Assembly: GCA_035235625.1 (NCBI GenBank)
Contig: CP141140.1
Location: 42,155,351-42,219,350, forward strand
Source of the DNA: Saururus chinensis
Taxonomy: Eukaryota; Streptophyta; Magnoliopsida; Piperales; Saururaceae
Length of the DNA stretch: 64,000 nucleotides
Direction: 5' to 3'
How positions within the stretch are numbered: the stretch's first letter is position 1; each line of letters opens with the position of its first letter. Positions 25,501 through 37,409 of the stretch are shown piece after piece. The translations under genes and the position numbers were made by a program. The notes under the pieces are model-generated. The model was not told where the DNA came from. It did not search any database and saw only the letters and a program-made list of their open reading frames with translations.

Positions 25501-25805
25501 AAAATTAATAGTGATGCCCTCAAAAGAAGTTGTCGCAGATATATGATAATATGGATGGTCGACTTTAATGACTGTTGCAGAAAATAAAAAGAGCGACTTT
25601 AATATGCAAATATTACTGGGATATCGATTTTCTGAGTGGTCTAGGACGGCTGCTATAGGAGAAAAGCATGAACAAGTCATATTACGCTTGCTGATGTGTA
25701 CCACATGAGCATACCACATAGGTACCTTATACATACCTAATATTTTCTCTAGTGATTTTTGCGGCATTATTGATATTTTTTTGAAGTGAAAAATCGTAAT
25801 GTTTA

Positions 25806-28725
25806 GGGGTTGTATGAATACAGTGGGAAAGATTCACAAAAGCTTAAGCAAAAATCCTCTCAACCGCATTTGGATAGACATATTAATTGATAAATTTAAA
25901 TTATTCACAAACCAAGGATTTAAAGTTCATTAGTATTTAATTTAAGATTCCCCATCTAATCTTTTCAAGAAGAGATTTCCACAGTAATCAGATGCGGTAA
26001 TCACTAAATCACTGAATATATTTTTTAATAAATATATCCGTAATGAGACGCTATTCTATCTTTATCTACTATCCCCCATGAACCCTTGCCTCCGTGGCAA
26101 TACGGAGCTTTAGCATCGATGAGAACATCATCTACTCTTCAAGGTATCTCCCTCGCCATCATCTCTCAGCGTACATTTTTTCGTTTTTGTGAGCCAGTGC
26201 ATGTGTTACCACTCCTAGTGGCTACAGCAATCCATGGCTATGTAAAAAATTAAACCAGTCAAAGCGAGCACATATTCACCTTCTTTGACAGAAGCTGGGT
26301 CCTCTAGCTCTAGTGTCAGACAACAGTCAGAAAAGGGAGGGCCCGAAAGGGCAACATTGCAATAATATAGCGCTGCCTGTGTCCTGACAGCTCTGGGAGC
26401 GACCATGTCACCTCGACATCCCTAACAGCACTACCGAAGATCGGCGCCATGGCAGCACTGGCAGTGGCCAAGGCACGCTGCTCAGCTCGTGGCCACGGAA
26501 ATGGGATTCTTACATAGGTCATATTTGAGAGCTGCAGTGACAGGAACTGTATTAGCAATGATGTCAATGGCAGGTCTCATGGCCATGGTAGCTGTCTGTG
26601 GGTATCGCCAGAGACAAGAACAGTTGCATCGCTACCAGAGACAGGATTGGTTGCAGCAATGCCATAGGCTAGACTGGTGGATGCGCTGCCTCTGGCAGCT
26701 CTCATGGCCATGGTGCAAGTGGAAGTCCGCTTTGCACACAATCCTCGCATAACGCATGTAGACTACAAATTCTCTTATTTGAACCATGTTCTCGTGTATT
26801 TGGAATCAATGATGGCTCATGGATTAGCGTCCTCAAGCAGAAAGAATTACTCTTAAGTGAACCCATTATTCCCAGATTACAAAGTTCTGATGATAAACAT
26901 ACCAATGTACTGCAGTTGGAAGACGTTATTTATATATTAATAGAAAAAACAACTTTAAGCATGCCAACATGGTCCTGGTCCAATGTCCAAACATATTTAA
27001 TGTAGATGACATATTTCTTGCAATTTTAATTCATGACATATTAACTAATTTTTTATGGTTATAACTAGATTTGGCATGCAAAATTTGTTTTTCATGTGCA
27101 TGTAATTTTTGGGGGAGGCTCAACTTCATACTAGAGTAATTCATGTTTCTATGATAAGTTGTATAATAATATTCTTGAATTTGCTAGCAAAATTGTATGC
27201 TAATATGTCGAGTGGAAGTAAGTGTGAAGATTAGCTCTTTGGTTCTCTATCTTTATCACATCAACGTGGAGTAGAATATTTCTTTCCAAAATTTAGAAGA
27301 ATTTTTTTTTAGGCTTGCATTTAAATCATATTAATGTTTGTATCAAAGCTAGTTAACCAAAATCTTGTTGATAGTAGGGTTTAAAATATGCTAAGAATTG
27401 GTTCATTTGATTGCAATATCAATAGTACCATGTGGAAGGAAACTACATCATAACTATAACATTGTTTGTGTGTAATTTATAGCATTATAGTATACTTGAT
27501 ATGTCTTGTAAACAGGGAATGAATTTTGAGATTGGTTCTTCCTATGGAGTAGACAAAAAAAATATATTCTAAAAGGTTGTTTGGGACAAGCCACTACACT
27601 ACGTATTTTTGAGGCATATGGCTCATGCAATTAATAAGGGAGATCGAAAAGGGAGTTCTTTAGATGTTGAGGGTGGGAATTAGTTATTGACCTCTTTAAG
27701 AAAGAGAACAATGTTGAGGTTGATAAAACTCTATTAAAAAGTCATTATGACAACTCTATGAGATTTTATTAAGGATGAATAGAGTTGAGGGGCATGACTA
27801 GTACTGGTTGGAACCCAATTTCTCATACATTCATTCTCCCAAATGATGCATGGATCAATTTTTTTAAGGTAAATGATGATACATTTATTTCTGTATTTTT
27901 AATTATTTAGAAGTTAAAAACACGACAATTATTTATAGTTTGTGCTGCAGAAAAATAAATATTTCCAATGCTTGAAGACTTGGGCGTATGATGAGGAAAT
28001 AGAAGCCAACTATGTATTGTATATGGAAATAACCATGCAAAGGGAAGTATCGGCTTTATAGTGGTTTTGGTATTTATCCTCCGTCACAAATAGAAATGGA
28101 AAAGGAAATAGAAAGTGAAGCGTTATTGGATAATACTAATGTGGTATTTAAAGGTGGTGAGGACATACCTTATTGGGGAGATGTGGTTGAGGAAGGTGAA
28201 GGCATCAATGCTAATGAGGTTTTTGGGGATACTAGCTAGGTACCAAATGTAGATGAATTGTTTAAGCATTGGGAAAATGATAACTTGGATTCAAATGTCC
28301 AAGTGTTAGACATTGAACCGCCCAATATTCGTGATGACATTATTACGAGTCATGCTCTTGATGAAATTCGAGATGCAATTGGAAGTGCATTATGCAATTC
28401 TTCCTTAATTATTTTTGGGGAACATGATACTCTTATTATTTTTGTTAAACAAAGGATTTTTTATGGGTATTTTTATTTTGAGTTAATTTTATAATAGATT
28501 TTTACCCAATGTGTGTTGAAATGCATATTCTTTTCAAATGAGTATGTGTAATTTATAACTTATGAATCTTATTTCTTTATAAGTTTACCAAACATGATTC
28601 ATATACAAATCTCTTATAAATCATATTCATAAAATATGCATTGCCAAATATAAAAGTGATTCATAGATGAATTTTAAGGTAAGTAATTATTTGCTACACC
28701 CAATAATCTATATCCAAACAGCCCC
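25806..28725 (+). mobile_element. PIF/Harbinger-like DNA transposon
   Basis: Terminal inverted repeats are GGGGTTGTATGAATACAG (25806) and, on the other strand at the right end, GGGGCTGTTTGGATATAG (28708-28725), 14 of 18 bases identical. Both are flanked by TTA (25803-25805 and 28726-28728), the PIF/Harbinger target duplication. The element carries a decayed Myb/SANT-like ORF at its right. I could not recognise the DDE transposase; 26080-26760 is GC-richer than the rest and may be something captured or a later insertion. Confidence 0.68.
27570..28494 (+). pseudogene. Myb/SANT-like DNA-binding protein of a PIF/Harbinger element, decayed
   Basis: Pieces in order are VWDKPLHYVFLRHMAHAINK and GDRKGSSLDVEG, then STGWNPISHTFILPNDAWIN, then KNKYFQCLKTWAYDEE, and a last open stretch from 28240 with acidic residues. 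These match the layout of the Myb_DNA-bind_3 domain (W-x-K-P, GNR, GW-D, D-W-Y), the accessory ORF1 partner that helps PIF transposases bind their ends. Several stops and frame changes separate the blocks, and there is an apparent intron between about 27870 and 27950. It is not functional. Confidence 0.6.
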
Positions 28726-28769
28726 TTAAGATATTTTAATTACCTTCTTTTTCTCATGATCAAATCCTT

Positions 28770-29252
28770 ATGAGATAATACATAATTTAAACTTTGATGA
28801 TATGTAAATACTTGAAATGTTGCTCTATAAAGGTAGTATCTCGAAACATTAAAAGTAAATACCATTGCTTCTAATTCAAGGTCATAAATTGAGTAATTCT
28901 ACTAAAAATTTGTAATTACCTTGAAGCATAGGCCACAACTTTACCATTTGAAACGGTTACTCAACACATACCCTTTTTAGAGGAATCTCTATACACTACA
29001 TAAACTTCAAATCCTTAACGTAACATCAAAATGGGTGCATTAGCAATTCTAGCTTTTAATTTTGAAAGCTTGCTTCACAATCCTTAGTCTAGTTAAATTT
29101 AATGTCTTTTCTAGTTAACTTCATCATGGTAGGTAGGTCTATAGAGGAAAATCATTTAATGAAGCTTGTATAATAATCAACAAACACTAGATAACTTCTC
29201 ACTTTAGAAACATGAAAACTTCTCTCTTCAGAACCATTAGTAACAACTTTAT
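28770..29252 (-). mobile_element. Ty3/gypsy reverse transcriptase/RNase H scrap
   Basis: On the minus strand the order is HVSKVRSYLVFVDYY and FSSIDLPTMMKLTRKDIKFN (end of RT), then GFEVYVVYRDSSKKGM and VVAYAS (RNase H start), then IYDLELEAMVFTFNV, matching the Ty3/gypsy RNase H block HDLELAAVVFAL. It is a small broken piece without LTRs and lies directly against satellite array 2. The closest group is probably the chromoviruses. Confidence 0.78.
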
Positions 29253-29254
29253 TA

Positions 29255-31490
29255 TTTTGTAAAATGTATATTGTGTGTTTGGGGCTTAGTTTATATGAAT
29301 TCCTTTTAAAGAATGCAAAACCATGGACCAAAAGTCTTTGAGTGTCGAAATGTAGTTGCTAGGCTAAGTCTTGAAATTATTGATCATTAGTGGGTTTTTT
29401 TACTATTCTCTGTGATATGTAATATGATGAAAAATAAGGGTAGAACATTTAAATAAGTATAAATGCTTAAAACAAGTTAATCAATAAGGCCTAACTATTT
29501 TACATTTTAGGTTTCTATATTTTTTTTTCAAAGTACATTGTGCCAGCATTAGACTTGATATAATTAGGTATATATATAGGTAGACTAATAGGAGTGTAGG
29601 GCATTCATTTTTGTAAAATGTATATTGTTTGTTTGAGGCTTAGTTTACATTGATTACTTTTAAGGAAAGCAAAACCATGGGCCAAAATTATTTGAGGGAT
29701 GAAATGCAGTTGCTAGGCTATGTATGGAAATTATTTCTCATTAGTAGTTTTTTTACCATTGTGTTATGCGATATGATGAAAAAGAAAGGTAGAATATTTA
29801 AGCAAGTATATATGCTTAAAACAAAGTTAATTGGTAGGGCTTAACTCTTGCTAGTAGATTTTAGGTTTTTTTTTTGAAAAGTACTATTTACCGGCATTAG
29901 ACTCGATATAGTTTGGTCTACATATGGGTAGATTAATATGAGTATGGTGGTATTCATTTTGAAAAATGTATATTGTGTATTTGGGGCCACATTTACATTG
30001 ATGACTTTTAAGGAATGCAAACCCATGCGCCAAAAGTCTTTGATGGTCGAAATGTAGTTCCTAGGCTAAGTCCGTAAATTATTGTTCATTAGTGGTCTTT
30101 TTTACCATTTTTTGTGATATGTGATATGATGAAAATAAGGGTAGAACATTTAATCAAATATATATGTTTAAAAAAAAGTTAACTGATAGGGCCAACCTGT
30201 TGACTATTAGATGTTAGGTTTTTTATTTTTTGCAAAGTACTATGTTTCGGCATTAGAATTGATATAGTTAGGTCTATATATGGGTAGCTTAATAGGAGTG
30301 TGGGACATTAATTTTTTGAAATGTATATTGTTTATTTGGGGCTTAGTTTACATGGTTGACTTTAAAAGAATGTAAAACCACCGGCCATAAGTCTTTAACG
30401 GTTGAAATGTAGTTGCTAGGCAAAGTTTGTAAATGATTGCTCATTAGTAGCTTTTTTTACCATTCTTTGTGATATGTGATATGATGAAAAATAAAGGTAG
30501 AACATTTAAGCTAGTATATATATTTAAAAAAAAGTTAACTGATAGGGCCTAACTGTTAACTATTACATTTTAGGTTTCTATTTTTTTTTTCAAAGTACAT
30601 AGTGTCGCCATTGGACTTGATATAGTTAGGTTTATATATGGGTAGATTAATAGGAGTGTGGTGCATTCATTTTGTAAAATGTTTATTTTGTGTTTGGGGC
30701 TTATTTTACATTGATGACTTTTAGGCATGCAAAACCATGGGCCAAAATGATTTGAGGATTGAAATGTAGTTGCTAGGCAAAGCCTAGAAATTGTTGCTTA
30801 TTAATTACTTTTTTTACCATTCTCTTTGTTATGTGATATGATGAAAAAGAAAGGTAGAAAATTTAAGCTAGTATATATGTTTAAAACAAAGTTAAGTAAT
30901 AGGGCTTAATTGTTGACTAATAGATGTTAGATTTTTTTTGTTTTTTGTAAAGTACTATGTACCGGCATTAGACTTGATATAGTTAAGTCTATATATGGAT
31001 AGATTAATAGGAGTTTGGGGTATTTATTTTGTAAAATGTATATTGTGTGTTTGGAGCTTAGTTTATATGGATGACTTTTAAAAAATTCAAAACCATGGGC
31101 CAAAAGTCTTTGAGGGTTGAAATGTAGTTGCTTGGCAAAGTTTAGAACTTATTGCTCATTGGTGGCTTGTTTTACCATTCTTTGTGATATGTAATGTGAT
31201 GAAAAACAAGGGTAGAATATTTAAGCAAGTATATATACTTAAAACAAAGTTAACTGATAGGGCCTAACTGTTGACTGTTATATTTTCGGTAATTTTTTCT
31301 ATAGTACATTGTGCAAGCATTAGACTTGATATAGTCTATATATGGGTAGATTAATAGGAGTGTGGGGCATTCATTTTTTAAAATGTTTATTGTGTGTTTG
31401 GGGCTTAGTTTATATAGATGACTTTTAAGGAATGTAAAACCATGGGCCAAAATTATCTAAGGGTCGAAATGTAGTTGGTGGACTAAGTCA
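29255..31490 (+). repeat. Satellite array 2, about 6 units of the same 357-bp repeat
   Basis: The landmark AGTTAGGTCTATATAT and its variants recur at 29562, 29910, 30266, 30624, 30981 and 31333 (steps 348-358). The units carry the same blocks as array 1 in the same orientation, but with their own shared changes, e.g. GCAAAACCATGGGCC in place of GCAAAACCAAGGGAC and GCATTCATTTTGTAAAATG in place of GCTTTCATGTTGTCAAATG. These mark array 2 as a separately homogenised subfamily. Confidence 0.93.
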
Positions 31491-31699
31491 TTAAATTATT
31501 ATACATTCAATATGTTCTTTACTTACTCTCTTCATCTTTGATTGATTTCCCTTGATTGTCTCATAAAGTCCTCTACTTTTAAACAATTCTCCTTGATTTT
31601 TTCAACAACTTTCTCAGTCTAACTTCGAATGTAGTTCCAATCAGAAATCCCCTCACTTTACTCACTTTGACCTAAAGTGTGTATGCGAAATATCCAAAC

Positions 31700-33310
31700 A
31701 AATATACAACTACCACAAAAGGACTATTTGTGACACTTTGACTAGCGATGCACTTATGCGTCACTAAAAAAGGCGTTTTACTGTGCTTAAAAAATATCGC
31801 AAGAAAATTACTTTTTTAACAGTTATGCATAAGTGTTGAGTTACAAATAGGGCTTCTATTTGCAATGTTTATATACAAATGTCACATGTTACTTAATACT
31901 ATTTGTGACATTTGTACATACATATCACAAATACTATTCTTTTAAACAAAAATGTTGCCTAGACTATTTGCGATGCTAAATGTAAAGCGTTGCAAATAGA
32001 ATACACTATTTACAATGTTCATAAATAAATGTAAAAAATATTGTTGTATCAAACAGAATTGTCAAAAAAGGAATTTTATTTTGCTTACTACTTTTTTTAA
32101 AAAATAATATTTTCTATCCCATTTGGTTAAGCCTTGGTTTTATGGGTTGTTGGATTTCGATCTAATGATCTTGATAACTCAGTTTGCAAGTAGTTTGCAT
32201 GCCCCCTTATGCCATCATATATATAAAAAATTTAATTATTTTCTTTAGTCTCATTTATTTTAAACTGGGCTGATGTCCTAGCTTTATGCTTGGTCAAATT
32301 TTAAAAAATTTAAATTAATTTCTTAAATCCTATTTGTGAGAGAATGAGCTTCCATGCATATGTGTGAGTAGTCTATGTTGGCCATCAGATTTCGATACCA
32401 TAACATACATAACTCAGGGTGTAAGAAAATTACATGCCAGCTTCCACTGTCAGGTCTCGATCTGATGGATCTCTAAGCGGGTCTTACGAATTTAGAAATA
32501 AAAAATTAATTTAATTTTTCATAATTATGTATCTTATATTTATATATTAAATAATATATTATTTGATTTCAATAAAAATATAATTTATAATTACTTGCAA
32601 TGTATATTTATTGATTTATATATGTCACAAATAGTCTTATCATTTGTGATATTACATCTATACATCGCAAATAATATTTTTTATTTAATTTGTTATCAAT
32701 ATTATATAATTCATTATTTAAATTACATAAATATATGATAAATAACTACATAAATAATTTAAATAATTTCTTAAGTCACTTGTGAGTGAGAGTGCACTCA
32801 TACATGCTAGCATGAGTCGTGGCCCTATGGACTATAGAATATCAATCAGACGATGTAGGCACCTCATGAAGGAGGTAGGTTGCATGCCCCCCACTTATGC
32901 CATCAGATATGAAAAAATAAGATAATTTCTTTAGCAAAAATAATAATCTTCAATTATGTTTGTGTGAGAATGGGCTTCTGCATTTTAGCATGAGTCCATG
33001 CTATGTGGGGCATCAAATTTCAATATGACAATGCACATAACTCAGGGAGCAAGGAGGTTGCATGCTCCTTTGCATCGTCAAGTCTAAATTAGATGGCTCT
33101 TAAAGCCTAGGCTCACATATATGAGAATAAAGAATTTTTTCATAATTATATAACAAGTATTTATATATTAAATAATATATTATTTGATTTAAATAAAATA
33201 TATTACATATAATATAATAATAAAATTTATAATTGATTGCGATGTGTAGGTTTATACATCACAAATATAACATGGTTACTTGAAATGCATATGCCTATAC
33301 ACCACAAATA
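31700..33310. repeat. CACTA-like subterminal repeats with internal repeated block
   Basis: Motifs such as ACTATTTGTGACACTTTG, CTAGCGATGCAC, ACATTTGTACATACATATCAC and TGTCACAAATAG recur in both orientations at 31710-32070 and again at 32600-33310. Between them a block containing GTGTGAGAATGGGCTTC, CATAACTCAGG, GCATGCCCCC and ATCAGAT is repeated imperfectly about four times (near 32150, 32340, 32790 and 32960). The left edge may start at ACCACAAAAGGACTATTTG near 31713. No coding frame was found. Similar block sequence recurs near 48530-48660. Confidence 0.5.
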
Positions 33311-33318
33311 ACTATTGG

Positions 33319-36000
33319 TTATGTAACACTTAAGAATTTTCTAAATTTCTTTTACTTCGCCAAGTAGATATAAGTGAATTTAACCTAAAGGTCCTCTTAG
33401 TATAATAACTTGTTTTATACATTGAGTAGACATAAAAGGCTTCGTAGAGCTACCAAGAGCTCTCAAGTTGATGCTTAGATGAGGAAGTTATGATAGATGC
33501 AACATCAAAGCAGTTTTTGAGTACATGAGGAAAGTAGTGACCTTTGGTCATTCTAAATACAATAATTTTTTTTGTGGGTTCAATTGAAGTAAAAATTTAA
33601 AGATAGGAGCTAGTCTAACATAGCTTCAAAATACATGTAATAATGCATAAATTAGAGTATGGACAGAGGAGTTATGATTGTCTGAAGTTAGACCTGAGGC
33701 TCAGTTATGATGCGCATATATATGGCGATATGACTCTTAGTCATTCTCAAGGTTATAACGTTTCTACGTGGTGATTTTTTATTTTTAATTTTTGAATTAG
33801 AAAGTGGATCGAAATGTGTTCATAACACAACCTACAACATATTAATCGAAGTTCGTATGAGGAAGTTATGGTTGTCAGAAGTTAGAACATGGTGTAGTCG
33901 GAAGTTACTATTGCCAGGCTTATCAAAACGTCATTGACCTTGCCGATGGTTCGGGTAGTTTTGTGGCTTTGGTTAAAAAATTACCCATTTCGATGGTTTT
34001 AAACTAGACTTTTGTCATCTTTTGCTTATAAGAAACTTTTAAGGCCTTTAAACTCCATTTCATTTTTAAAAACCTCTCCAAATGAAGAAAGATATGATAA
34101 AGGATACTCCAAATTAAGAGAAATCAATGGAGGAAGTATAATTCTATAGGAATTAGTCAGTGTTGCATGTGAGAGAGGATTTTAACACCATGAAATACAT
34201 CGGATTGCTCACTTTGTAACTGTGGTTTAACATGGAATATGCAAGTATGATTTGAATTATGAAACCATTGGATATAAAAGCAAAAATAAGAATATTTATG
34301 AATTCATGTCTTGGTGATGTAGAGAAAACATAATTCAATTTTGGATTGCAAACATTGATTTCATGCTTTTGTTTTGAATTGATTGTATAAGATATGTGTT
34401 AGTTACTTGCATGATTTGGAAGCATGTAAATGATAATTATGAGATTTTGTCATGATTATGTGATCATATCATGTTTTCTACATGTTTAATGATCAATTGA
34501 TAGTAAGAATCATGATTGGATGGTTGTGAGTTGAAAGGATTATGATATGTGATGACATAAAGTGATTTTGAGATAGTTTCTATTATATTTTCCTAACCAT
34601 CAGCATGTCTATTGACATGTAAATGACATCGTTGATGTCATATTGAAGTGCATTGACACGTTGACGTGCCACCGATAGGCCACCGATAGTGAGGTCGATG
34701 TGTTGGTGAGGCATCAATATAGATGGATGTTCTTATGATCTCACTGTTGAAAAAGGATTTGATACATTGATGGGTTACTAATGGTTATCGGTGACTTGGT
34801 CAACACATTGATGAATCCACCAATAGTAAGTCAGTTTTGGATATTTTTAATAGAAATTGCTATAAATATTATGCTATTATTATAAGTAATAACATATTAT
34901 TTGATGCATGAATTGCAATTATATGTAATGTGGTAATAAATTATGATTGGATGCATGTATTTTGTATGTGAATATTCTTGTAATGAATTATATCTAAAGA
35001 CCGATGTCTTTCAGAAATTGAGGTCGAAGGAACCCTTAGTGCCTAGTCTCCTCAAGTGAGTCTTTTGCCACAAAAATGGAAAGGAATTGGTATGGAAAAA
35101 GACAAAGGTCTTCTAGTTTTCTAAAAATGGGTGTTACGTAGAACCGCTTCCCTAGCCTAGGAGTTGTGTTCGAATGAACTAGACCATTAAAGATTACTTT
35201 TCCCGTGTACTGTAATATAAGAGGTTACGATGATTATGAAAATTAGAACTTCAACCTATTTGGTTTATGAGATGTTGTGGGCCTTAGCTTTATAGTATCA
35301 ATGGGGTCGGTAAGCTAGAATACTTGAAGTTCAAATATAGGTAGTTCATAGTCTAGTGAGACAAGGTTTTACTCTTAGTTGTGACTACTGTGTCGTAGGG
35401 AGTATTTGACTTGTACTTATGAAGTTGGAGACTTCTGAGTGGGAGTCATAATGATGTTTAAAATCATAAGAACTACATTTGTAAATGTTATACTTATTTC
35501 ATTCATGTGTTGTGGTGTTGATGATGTTATGTCTATTCAGTTAAGTATGGTGATGATGATGTTTTCTATTGAATATGATAGTTAATAATTTTGTGATAAT
35601 GTAATATAATAATGTACATCGTTATTATATAGTACTTATTTAGACATCTCAGTTGGTATATCATATACTCAGCATTCATTTAATATAGGCTCTCTGCAGC
35701 ATTAAAATAACTTTAGGACTTTTGATGTACGATAAGGATAATGTTGTTAGGCCATCTAACATGTATAACGCATCCTTACTTTAAATTAGATGGCTTTAGG
35801 TACGTGAGTGCCAATATGTTTGTATTTGTACAAATCAAGATATTCATACATGTACAAGGGTAAGACCCTTTGTGATTTGTCATAATCAAGATATTCATAG
35901 CACCACCCTGTCAAGGCAGAACCTGCAGGTTTAAGCCTTGTCAATACAAAAAAATTTTATGATTCACTTTTGATTACTATTATTATGAGAAAAAATCCTA
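33319..36000 (+). mobile_element. Probable Ty3-type (Tekay/Del-like) solo LTR or LTR remnant
   Basis: It starts TGTAACACTTAAG, as many chromovirus LTRs do. It then carries blocks I associate with such LTRs: repeated GAAGTTATG..TCAGAAGTTAGA, TTTCGATGGTTTTAAACTAG, TAAGGCCTTTAAACTCCATT and a late GAGGTCGAAGGAACCC..GCCTAG. The right end is not identified, so 36000 is only a guess, and no target duplication was found. No coding region was recognised. Confidence 0.42.
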
Positions 36001-36416
36001 CTACTTGTCCTAAGGTTTCTGAATGAAATAGGAATAGGGAAATAACTCAAGGAAAGGAAGGAAACATCTTGAGTTTCTCCAATAGAGGTGATAAATACTA
36101 TAAGAAAGATTCACCCTTTGTTTGTTAGTGAAGTCCACCAGGAAAAACCGCTGCTCAAAGTTCTGAGGAATTTGGAAAGAGGAAAAAATGGAGTCTTTGT
36201 CTAGGAAAATGCGCTGAGAGTTGGTTCGTCTTATTCAGATATTCATGACCGAGAGAGGTACTAGATTTTGTTTCGGATACGCCCTTCTAGGATAAGGAAG
36301 GCCCGAATGCCAACAAACATCTATTATCAAAGTCACCCAACCCGATAGTACCCATTTTGGGAATGCTGAGTGCCATAGTCACTGAATGGGGAAGTCGCCA
36401 CAGGGGGTTGCTTGGA

Positions 36417-36651
36417 ACGAAAGAACTAAAATTAATTCATGAAGGTTTAATTACTAAATCACTTCCCAATGGTATGATCTGGGTTTGTTTAGATAATCAA
36501 GATCTAATTCTAGGTTATGTTTCAGGGAGAATACCCCATAGTTTTATATGGATTCTGCCAAGGGATAGGGTAAAAATTGAAGTCATTATGATTCAACTAG
36601 AGAATGTATAATTTATAGAGTTTGGAACACAGATTCAAATGAGTATGTGCC
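36417..36651 (+). pseudogene. infA: Plastid infA (translation initiation factor IF-1) copy in nuclear DNA
   Basis: Read from ACGAAAGAACTAAAATTAA (original ATG now ACG) the protein is [46 protein letters not shown], which is plastid IF-1 (about 77 residues, S1-like fold). A frame change follows KIEV near 36580. It is a decayed plastid copy and not a nuclear infA gene: there is no transit peptide, and its neighbour is rpl36 as in the plastid. Confidence 0.88.
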
Positions 36652-36762
36652 TTTTTAAACATTCCTTTCATGGGGGTCGGGATCCAATTTGAGGTTCCAA
36701 ATTTGAAGAAACTTAGTTTCTTCTAAGGTGTTGATTCGGAATTAAGGTAAGGAATGACAAAT

Positions 36763-36876
36763 ATGAAAATAAGGGTCTTTGTTCTTAAATTTTTTGAAAA
36801 ATGTCATTTAATTCGTAGACATGGACGAATTATAGTAGTTTGTTCCAACCAAGAAATAAACAAAGACAAGGATAAT
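36763..36876 (+). pseudogene. rpl36: Plastid rpl36 copy
   Basis: [20 protein letters not shown] followed by [17 protein letters not shown] matches the 37-residue plastid ribosomal protein L36 (normally MKIRASVRKICEKC.LIRRRGRI). Several conserved Arg and Cys residues are changed. The spacing to infA matches the plastid operon. Confidence 0.87.
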
Positions 36877-36989
36877 CTTTCTAAAATGGGACTCCAAGGG
36901 ATCCGATGTACAAACAAAAGCAAAGGATCCATTTTCTTATGAAATGGATATATCCGCATATGTTTTACTCTTACTTATATGATGATAAA

Positions 36990-37045
36990 ATATGACAAAA
37001 CCTATACCAAGAATCAGTTCAAGTAGGAATTGGCGTATTGGCCTA
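36990..37045 (+). pseudogene. rps11: 5' end of plastid rps11
   Basis: About 55 bases (ACAAAACCTATACCAAGAAT and onward) match the start of plastid rps11 (MAKPIPRISSSRNWRIG). The copy stops there and the sequence changes to unrelated DNA leading to the 23S piece. Confidence 0.75.
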
Positions 37046-37142
37046 TGCCCCATAAAAACTGTCTATTGGACAATGTCCCTTGGCCTGTAGGTCCTGGCAC
37101 AAGGATAGAATTCTAAATATTTCAGAGTGGTATCTCACTAAT

Positions 37143-37386
37143 GGCTATCCCTGTAACTTTGGGAGAAGGGGATCCTCCAGATAAAGGGGGTCACAATGAC
37201 CAGGTCCGGGCTACTGTTTACTTAAAAACACAGGTCTCCTCAAAGCCGTAAGACCATGTATGAGGGATGATGCCTGCCCAGTGCCAAAAGGTCAAGGAAG
37301 TTGGCATCCTAATGATAGGGGAGCCGAAGCCCCAGTGTACAGTGACCATAAAAATAATGGTTCTAAGGTAGAGAAATTCCCCACCA
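37143..37386 (+). pseudogene. Plastid 23S rRNA fragment
   Basis: Blocks GTAACTTTGGGAGAAGGGG, GGGTCACAATGACCAGG, GTAAGACCATGTATGAGGGA, GATGCCTGCCCAGTGCC, AAGGTCAAGGAAGTTGG and GGTTCTAAGGTAGAGAAATT correspond to domain IV-V of plastid 23S rRNA. With about 240 of some 2800 bases it is a fragment and not an rRNA gene. Confidence 0.85.
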
Positions 37387-37409
37387 CAGATTAGGTATAC
37401 AACTGTTTC

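Noticed and set aside
25288-25767. 159-residue minus-strand open frame
   Set aside because: It runs through the G-rich tract and has no recognisable domain; composition explains it.
27573-27590. AAGGTTGTTTGGGA as the left end of the PIF element
   Set aside because: It lies where the Myb-like coding sequence begins, and the end at 25806 has a better repeat match and a TTA flank equal to the right side.
36417-36651. A functional nuclear infA gene
   Set aside because: No transit peptide, start codon changed, frame broken, and rpl36 follows as in plastid DNA.
37143-37386. A 23S rRNA gene
   Set aside because: Only about 240 bases of plastid 23S with many changes, next to other plastid scraps.
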